Assembly (NCBI GenBank): GCA_946406115.1 | Contig: OX291545.1 | Location: forward strand, 27,151,153-27,215,152 | Direction of reading: 5' to 3' | From: Apoda limacodes | Taxonomy: Eukaryota; Arthropoda; Insecta; Lepidoptera; Limacodidae | Length of the DNA: 64,000 bases | In this document: positions 57,012-64,000 of the stretch, piece by piece | How positions within the stretch are numbered: position 1 is the stretch's first letter | Layout of the letters: every line of letters starts with the position of its first letter | Made by a program: the position numbers and the translations under genes | The notes under the pieces: generated by a model | What the model saw: only the letters and a program-made list of their open reading frames with translations | Database searches by the model: none | What the model was told of the DNA's origin: nothing

Positions 57012-57665
57012 GTGCAAAAATATAACTGCAAGAGGATAGACCAAGTATGGGATCTGTACTTACCTAATAGTCTCAAAACACAAGAAAGGGAAGGTAGAGG
57101 GACAGTAATTCGTCGCCAAGTTACTCCCAATGGCTCTTTGCCACGTAATTGGTCAAACTTTCTGAGAAATTACCAGAAAAAATCAGAGCTTTTTGAATTT
57201 CTCGGTCAAGAATTTCTGAATTGCTTTTCTGGTATATAGTGGTAGCAAATTACCTGCTTCGGACGTTTCTTGTACTGCCATTGCCCATAAAACAATAGCA
57301 TTGCACATGCAAGAAGCTGATGGACGGGTAACAAACGCCGCTACGAGGCAGATCACAAAATTTTTAATTATTTAGGTCATGAAAGGTCCATTGCGCTTCA
57401 AGGTTTTCATGCTTTCACAGGGTGCGATACAACGTCCTTTTTAATTCTAAAGGAAAAAAACACTTGGTTCAAAACGTGGATGTCTTGCCCAGATGTAATC
57501 ACTGCTTTTGCAAGTATATCGAGACTTCTGGAAATCCTCTATGAAGAAGTAATGACTCAATTAAATATGACTTCTGATAGCTTCTGCAACACGTATTTTA
57601 AAAACAAATTAAGTGATTTCGATGCGGTTTTATTTTTGATTTTAAAATACATTAATCTAAAATAA
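57012..57665 (+). pseudogene. Transposon protein middle fragment with FHAFTGCDT motif, internally deleted
   Basis: From about 57050 it reads LYLPNSLKTQEREGRGTVI then LPRNWSNFLRNYQKKSELFE and FLGQEF, stops, and after decay reaches FHAFTGCDTTSFLILKEKN (about 57401-57460) and SCPDVITAFASISRLLEILY then EEVMTQL. The next bases jump to NMTSDSF, sequence that in the minus copy lies beyond the cysteine-rich C-terminus, so the C-terminal part was deleted here. I recall the motifs N-S-L-K, R-E-G-R-G-T, P-R-N-W, F-L-R and FHAFTGCDT in this order from many uncharacterised invertebrate transposon proteins, but do not know the enzyme activity. Confidence 0.65.
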
Positions 57666-58259
57666 AAAAATAATCAGTTTAGACATTCGTTAAGTAAAAT
57701 GGACATATTTTTCTCCCATGTTTCTAAACATTTTTTTTTTATTTTAATTTATTTTTATGATATTATTTTCATATATTACAAAAAATATATATTATATTAA
57801 ACATAAAATAACGTTTGGGTATGAAAATCCGTGTAGCCGTTTATGTTAAGCAGAAAAGCGCGCTCAGAAGCTAAAGCAATATTCCCACAACCGCTACCCG
57901 CGAGCACGGAATCTTAAATATTTTAATAACTATTTAAGATATTGATATGAACCGGAATTTTTGAAAAAAAAAACTCGAATAATCGGGATTTTCGACAATT
58001 GTTTAATATATTTTTTTTTTATATATTTTTTTCTTAATAGAATAAGTGATTATCTATGTATTGACATATTAATCAGCAAAATCTGTGCATCCGTCAGGCT
58101 TGTAGAATTTTTTAAAGTTTTATTATTGGAAGTGGTGCCATCTCAATTCCTAAGGGATGAACCTTTGGGCGCTGCTGGCAAAAACGCTTATTTTGGTCCC
58201 TACTATCACTGTGCAAAGCGGCTTGCTTCCATCACAAAGTGCAGCTTTTTTTCATAAGA

Positions 58260-60160
58260 CCTATGACTAAAAGCCATTATAGTTAGAGCGAGTGGGAAAA
58301 ATAAAAAACTTATAACTTGGCAAAGTAAAATCGCAGAAAGCTAATATAAAAAGGACATACAAAGCTATTTAAAATTAAACTTAATTTTACTATCATGGCT
58401 AAACCGGGTGTTAGTGGTGTTGTAACGCAAACTGATATTATGGATTCAGAACATGATTCTGAATCCCTAGTTAAAATTTTTGTAGGATTTCTCAATATGT
58501 TATTTTTTTTGACAACTGTAAAAGGTGACTATTAATAATAATAACAATATTGAACTCAATCGTCTAGTAAATTTAATGTTTTATTACTTTTTCCGTTAAA
58601 AAGCGGGGCAGATAAAAATAGATATTTTTATTTTTTGTATTTATTTTATTCTTTTTCTTTTTTCTTGTATTGTATTATATTTGTTAAGATATATCTTTAG
58701 ATATTTTGTATAGCTTTCAAAAAAAAAAAACGCTAAAAACAAACCGAACCGAAAAACCGACGCACAATTTCAATGACAAGATGTTCAGAATCTTCTGCTA
58801 AGTCTATGGTATAAATTACGTTACGATGTCACTCACACCCCATATCATAAAAAGAAAAAATTGACCCAGTTCAAAGAAAAAAGGAACTATTCAAACTTAA
58901 TTTTTATTGGAAACTTTAGCTTATGAAAAGAACTGACTGGCTTTAACTGGTTTTAAAACCATTTATTCTGTAGGCCCGATTATATTGATCTAGGATGGAA
59001 GCTACCAATCTATAACTTAACATTAACATCAAGTATGTTAGCCACCGAAGTCAAGACTTCTTTACCCTCGATAATTAATCGGTTTTTTTAGCTACATGCC
59101 CCATTATTTCTTTCTCTCATAACCTCGATGTGATCTCTTTCAAAATACTTGTCCGTTATACTTCTGCCATTTTTTCATCTGCACGAATACGAATACCAAG
59201 CAGGTGTTGTGTTTACATAGAAAGTGGATACAAAAATGTTTAAGAGAAGCTCTCCACAGATAATTGAGAAACATAGATTTTTTACAACGATAAATAGGTA
59301 AATCAACAAAATAATCTATCTCAGATAGATCTGTAGACATGCATTATTTGTGATTGTGATTTTTTTTTAACTTTAACACGAAGTTACCAAACGCAGATCT
59401 GCCTGTTGTAAAATTATTATAAATCTAAAAGAAACGAACGATAATTGCAATAAGTTTGTAATAGAAAATAATAATTAATGTTTGCCGTTTATTTTTTTAT
59501 GAAGATAAATAATTTTCCAATCTTAGATTTTGTGTACATTCAACAAGAAGTTTATTTCCATTACCTATAACTAACAAACTTCGAAATTTCACTTCGTATA
59601 AATCAAACAGGCATCTAAATTCAAATGGTATCCAATTTTCGGTACTGTTTGTGTCACAATAAGTTTATTTATGTGGGCGCCCTGCCGTTCCTTTGCCACT
59701 TTACGTTCTGTTGGGATTTTATAAGGTAACGGTCAAAGGTGGTAACCACGACAGAGACACACGATGGCTTTAAAAGCAATTGAGTTGTTTAAACAGCCTT
59801 GAGGACCGAATATTTGACGTTTATCTGTATGACTAAAGTAAGAGAAATATCACTTGAATGTTTAACGTAACAAAGTTTAACGGGGATGTACCTGCGTTTG
59901 TAGTGACTTTTAACTTAAGTCTTAAGTTAGAATACATAAACATCACACTTATGGAAGGAAAGATATACATACTTAATAAGTGCGTCAGACTCAATAAAAA
60001 AGAGAACTGTAAAGATGAATACCTACGGTTAAATCTATTATATTTATAAATAAATTTATCTCTTCCACATTTTATAAATCTTCGCCTCGTCTATAGATAA
60101 TGTTTATTCGTTGTAATAAAAACTCAACGCTTGGATAAGATTTTTTTGAAAATTTTGGAG
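58260..60160. other. AT-rich DNA, nothing assigned
   Basis: I see no gene or named repeat. Confidence 0.4.
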
Positions 60161-60164
60161 TTCT

Positions 60165-60320
60165 TCAAGAAACAAGTTATTAGACTTCTGAAGGGTCGGC
60201 AACGCGCAAGTGATACCCCTGGTGTTGCAAGCGTTCATAGGCTACGGTGACCGCTTACCATCAGGCGGGCCGTAAGCTTGTTTGCCACCTTAGTGGTATA
60301 AAAAAAAAAAAAAAAAAAAA
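60165..60320 (+). mobile_element. LINE-A 3' tail
   Basis: tcttcaagaaacaagttatt, gaagggtcggcaacgcgcaa, ggctacggtgaccgcttacc, gtttgccaccttagtggtat and a ~20-base A-run. The long clean A-run suggests one of the youngest tails in the window. Confidence 0.92.
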
Positions 60321-60660
60321 AAGATTTGACAATTTCCCTAGAAATGTCTGTCTATAGATTTTTTAAGTTTTATTCCTTGTATTTAACATTAGCGAATAAA
60401 TGCTACATGGTATGTAATTATCGATATGTATATCAATAAGTAAAGTTCGCAGAGAGGAGTTTTACCAGTATAATCCCAATTATCAAAAAATTAAAAAGGA
60501 TGTAAAAAATGGTAGACCGAAACAAATGTGGTTTTCTAATAGGTACCTAAAATTAGGTCTAACTAAGGTCACCATGACATGATGACACTGGTATGATATA
60601 GCACGGTTTTCTTTGACGCAAGCTAGTATCCAGTACGAATCAATAGATTATACATTAACG
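60321..60660. other. Spacer between two facing LINE-A tails
   Basis: AT-rich; I see no gene. Confidence 0.4.
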
Positions 60661-60835
60661 TTTTTTTTTTTTTTTATACCACTAAGGTGGCAAACAAGTC
60701 TACGGTCCGCCTGATGGTAAGCGGTCACCGTAGCCTATGGACGCTTCCAACACCAGGGGCATCACTCGCGCGTTGCCGACCCTTCAGAAATCTAATAACT
60801 TCTTTTTTGAAGAAACCCATCTTATCACTAATTCG
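60661..60835 (-). mobile_element. LINE-A 3' tail
   Basis: On the plus strand it reads as a T-run, ataccactaaggtggcaaac, ggtccgcctgatggtaagcg, gtcaccgtagcctatggacg, ggggcatcactcgcgcgttg and ctaataacttcttttttgaa. It is 5'-truncated and faces the tail at 60165. Confidence 0.92.
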
Positions 60836-62435
60836 ATCATCTAGTCAGTGACTTTATTCGTAAGTACTTGTAAAGGCTACCGGGCCCACCCCACCCGATA
60901 TTAGACCGCTCCCTCTACGTGAGACCCGACACGTTCCAAACATTGCACAGGATGTCACAAAAATGTAAATACATACAACTCTGTATGTGACAATCTGCGG
61001 CAATATTAATTATATCAGAGGGATGTGAACAATTACCGCAAAATAATTTAACGAATTACACTACAAAATTGTAGCATACGTTGTCGTAATGATAACTACC
61101 GGTACTGGCTAGTAAAGGCGTGGTACTAGTATGAGCTGGTTAGCGAGTAATGAAATAGTTTTTGAGGAAAATTTATTTTATTATATTCATTATCCATCAT
61201 AGGATTTAGGCAAAATACAGTGTTTTATAATATACATCACTTTTTAAAAACTATTAAAGATAAAAAAATATTGGTATAGTTGGCCTGTTAGTGCTATTGT
61301 CATAATATTTTTTGTGAAATTTGTTGTGTCTATGTAAACAAATGTTGTTGATAAAAAACAAACAACTGTCAAATTACATAAGAATATAAGGACGGATTAC
61401 GCCGCTAGCAGGCAAAATTATCAATAGTTTTTCATTTTCAAATGTTTTTGTATATAAATGGAACTAATTGATAATACACAGAAATATAACAATTATTGTG
61501 AAAAATAAATTGAAAATTTATAAATTTGATAACCTAACGAACTAGGTATAAAGTTAACAATAAAAAAAACAAACCTAAATCACAGCATGTATACATTGTG
61601 CAACATACAAAGACGTTTTAGAAGAATATTGTTTTTATTGGCTACATCGTTTCTGTCATGAATTCTGAACCACTATTAAAAATTCAGCGAGTAAAATGCA
61701 GTACAGATATAATGTTTTGGCATAATACCTACATCATTTGAAGAAAAATATGTTACAGAAAACATATTATTGACATAAATGAAAATAAAAACTGTCCTAA
61801 TAAACATGCTATTCCATAATAGATAATTCTTTTATAAAAGAAACTTGTACCGCTCACAGTGACACTCCAACATTTAGGTACGTGTTCCTAGCAATTTGAA
61901 CGACAAGATGTAACATAAACAGATAAGCAAAATAACTATAAAACAAACAGCTCCGCTAGTAATTAGTAGCTAATGGCGTCTTATCTATCAAATTAAAATG
62001 CGATTTGCGACAAAAACTGCGACTTCTCTGTCACTGTTTTCGTGCTCCGATGCCTATCTGCTAATGCTTACAGTTTTAACAGACAGACATGAATTGTTAA
62101 AAACTAAAACATTTCATGTTATGATATAATGTTTACTATAATGAAGATGTAAAGTTACATTAGAAATTATATAAAAACTTTTTAACAAAAAAAAAACAGC
62201 CTGCTTCAAAAAGATGCACTAAAAAGGTTAAAATAATTACTTATTTCCAAAAATCTGATCTGATTTAAAGCTTGAAGTTGGTGTCATAAATGAAGTACCT
62301 TTTAAACTTTAGGTACATAGACTCCAACTTCAAACTGTAATTCAGTTTTTTTACTTTTGAGTGACGAATTGCTTTTTTTCTCATACACTAAAAACATCGA
62401 TACTCGTAACAAAATTTTATACAATCATCAACATA
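60836..62435. other. AT-rich DNA, nothing assigned
   Basis: A short GC-rich patch at 60870-60950 (ctaccgggcccaccccaccc) is unassigned. I see no gene. Confidence 0.4.
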
Positions 62436-62439
62436 AAAG

Positions 62440-62657
62440 GCGTTTTACCAATTCTAAATTAACACCTATTATTTTGGTCAAAAATTTAAGTTTAAATTTA
62501 ATTCACAAAATTAATATGGGACCATCTCGGAAGTGTACCCTTCTAAATAAAATTTTGAAAATCCGTCTTCATATGACGGAGTTATGCCCGAACATACTTA
62601 AAAAAAAATACAAACATCCGAATTGAGAACCTCCTCCTTTTTCGAAGTCAGTTAAAA
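62440..62657 (+). repeat. Dispersed lepidopteran-type repeat ending in gagaacctcctcc
   Basis: atatgggaccatctcggaag, gacggagttatgcccgaaca, acaaacatccgaattgagaa, cctcctcctttttcgaagtc and agttaaaa form the ending of a repeat I remember from many moth and butterfly genomes. An 89-codon frame running through it (62357-62626) is incidental. Confidence 0.65.
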
Positions 62658-62659
62658 AC

Positions 62660-64000
62660 ATATAACTTTTGTTAATGTTGTGATTTTGTAGTTTTGTTTT
62701 CAGTAAAAATAACCTCGTGAAAAATAAAATAATGAATAATAAATAAGTACCTAATAAAAGATAACAAAGATTTGGCGGTTAAGTAACGCTAACAAACATA
62801 GTTGAACAGAAATAATTTTGATGTAAACGACGGATGACGTGTGTTACATTGAAGTTTTTTTTAATGAAAAACCGGACAAGAGCGAGGAAAAGTTGTGCCT
62901 ATATTGAATACAACATAAGTAATAGTAATAGTAGTTATGTTGTATATGTAGGTATGATGTTACCGCATTTGCCTTGTACGCCTTTCAGCAAATCAAAGAA
63001 ATTAAAATCAAATCAACACTTATAATAATTTCTATTCAAGAGGTCAAAAAAATCAAATCAATATTAATTTTTGCCAAAAAAATTAAGACGCTGCATAAAC
63101 TATTCAAAATTAAACATTATATGAATTGCATGCAGTATGATTAATTTCTAAGGTTATATTATTTTGGTCGGAAAATTAAGTGTTAACTCTCGTTGAAAAA
63201 AAAAAAACTCTGGAACCTGCCTGCCCATCAACCCTTTTGAAATTAATCAACTAACCCTTCCTAACATACGTGAAACTCGAACCTATAATAAAAATCAATT
63301 TACCGGTAAACGCACGACACTTCCAAATTTCACCCCTTTGGTGTCGTTACATCCCTATTAAATCGTCGTCGGTAACAGACGCACAACTATGTGACCAATC
63401 TTGTTTTTGTTCACTATCATTGTGTGGACATTATTTTTGGATTAGCAAAGCGCCTAATATTAATGTACCCTCCTATAATTGCTCCCTGACGTATTCAATA
63501 CGTATGTATATGTATTCATGATTATGACTATTGAAAATGTGTCTGATGTCATAACCAGACAATAATTAGGTATAATAAATGTTTACTATTAAGTGCTAAG
63601 GCAGTATATTCGTTTGTTCAACTTTTAACTTTTGTCTCATTTTTGTAAAAAATAAAGTAAATTTGACAAATACTCTGGCGGTCAAAGAAAGCGGGCCTCT
63701 TTCAATCCTCGAGTTCAAATGCAATTTCTTTCAAAAGTTGAATCTAAATTCTAGATAAAGTGGTACCGGTGGATTGGTTATTTCATAGGCTTAATTTTAA
63801 GGGTGTGATGTGTAGTGTAAAACAATAATTTGCTCCGCTCTGATGGTAGACTTAAATTATGAAATTTTTGTCAATATTAGACTAAAAAATATTGCTTATG
63901 ATTTTTGTGTATAAAGTAAGTAGTCAAATTGATTTAATAACTTTTCGTGATTGTTGATTTGATTGTTAGTTTAAAAATTACGGCTGTTTTCTTTTGTTAA
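62660..64000. other. AT-rich DNA, nothing assigned
   Basis: I see no gene or named repeat. Open frames at 62834-63025 and 63270-63521 lack motifs. Confidence 0.4.

Larger units (their letters stand above)
55525..58255. mobile_element. Inverted composite of a FHAFTGCDT / cysteine-rich-protein transposon
   Basis: The outer arms (about 55530-55850 and 57960-58250) are reverse complements at roughly 90% by eye: gcactttgtgatggaagc, aaaataagcgtttttgcc, taggaattgagatgg, gattttgctgattaatatgt and gtcgaaaatcccgattattc occur on opposite strands. Complementarity resumes inward (56030-56140 against 57555-57665). The interior holds two diverging fragments of one coding region, minus 56950 to 56370 and plus 57012 to 57665. 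About 110 bp are inserted in the left arm, and a ~60-bp block (55965-56022 / 57867-57924) has the same orientation in both arms. The superfamily is not identified. Confidence 0.8.

Noticed and set aside
62357..62626. 89-codon plus-strand frame
   Set aside because: Its second half lies in the gagaacctcctcc dispersed repeat, and the first half has no motif.

Overview
The window looks like a repeat-rich, gene-poor stretch of a eukaryotic, insect genome, most likely a moth or butterfly (Lepidoptera). The evidence is AT-rich sequence without operons or bacterial signals, many short fragments of non-LTR retrotransposons, tRNA- and 5S-derived SINE pieces, Tc1/mariner/pogo transposase relics, and several dispersed repeats whose phrasing I recognise from lepidopteran intergenic DNA (for example gaattgagaacctcctcc, and the ggttccgtacc / ggtacggaaccct pair). 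That recognition is from memory and was not searched.

Layout. 1-3.2 kb: a LINE copy whose two ends are in opposite orientation, then a perfect 12 x 84-bp tandem array. 3.2-10.7 kb: SINE copy, a 5' fragment of the main LINE (here LINE-A), a retrotransposon C-terminal fragment and unassigned AT-rich DNA. 10.7-14.35 kb: the most complete LINE-A (endonuclease plus reverse transcriptase, broken by three frameshifts). 14.8-24 kb: LINE-A tails in both orientations, a GC-rich island, RTE-like tails, a tRNA-like SINE head, a 5S rRNA-like fragment and an ~87-bp tandem array split by a SINE. 24.1-24.9 kb: a 19-copy ~39-bp array with higher-order structure. 25-36 kb: dispersed repeats, a second 5S-like fragment, a Tc1-like transposase pseudogene, a large inverted repeat and another LINE relic. 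36.6-37.7 kb: the only candidate for a host gene, a possible 5' noncoding exon and a 79-codon first coding exon ending in a strong splice donor. 41-45 kb: short palindromic repeats, a mariner relic and a pogo/Tigger-like element with matched terminal inverted repeats. 50.8-53.8 kb: two fragments of another LINE group. 55-58.3 kb: a nearly fully palindromic MITE beside a 2.7-kb inverted composite of an element coding for a FHAFTGCDT / cysteine-rich protein. 60-64 kb: two LINE-A tails facing each other and a lepidopteran-type dispersed repeat.

Almost every recognisable coding stretch belongs to a transposable element and all are broken. The retrotransposed elements (LINE-A, LINE-B, LINE-C, SINEs) and cut-and-paste elements (Tc1, mariner, pogo-like, the composite) share no pathway beyond selfish mobility; SINEs presumably used LINE machinery in trans. 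No rRNA operon, complete tRNA gene, CRISPR array or intact transposase was seen. The points most worth checking are the inverted composite at 55.5-58.3 kb, the homogeneous 84-bp array, the higher-order 39-bp array, the 5S-derived fragments, and the candidate exon at 37.5 kb.
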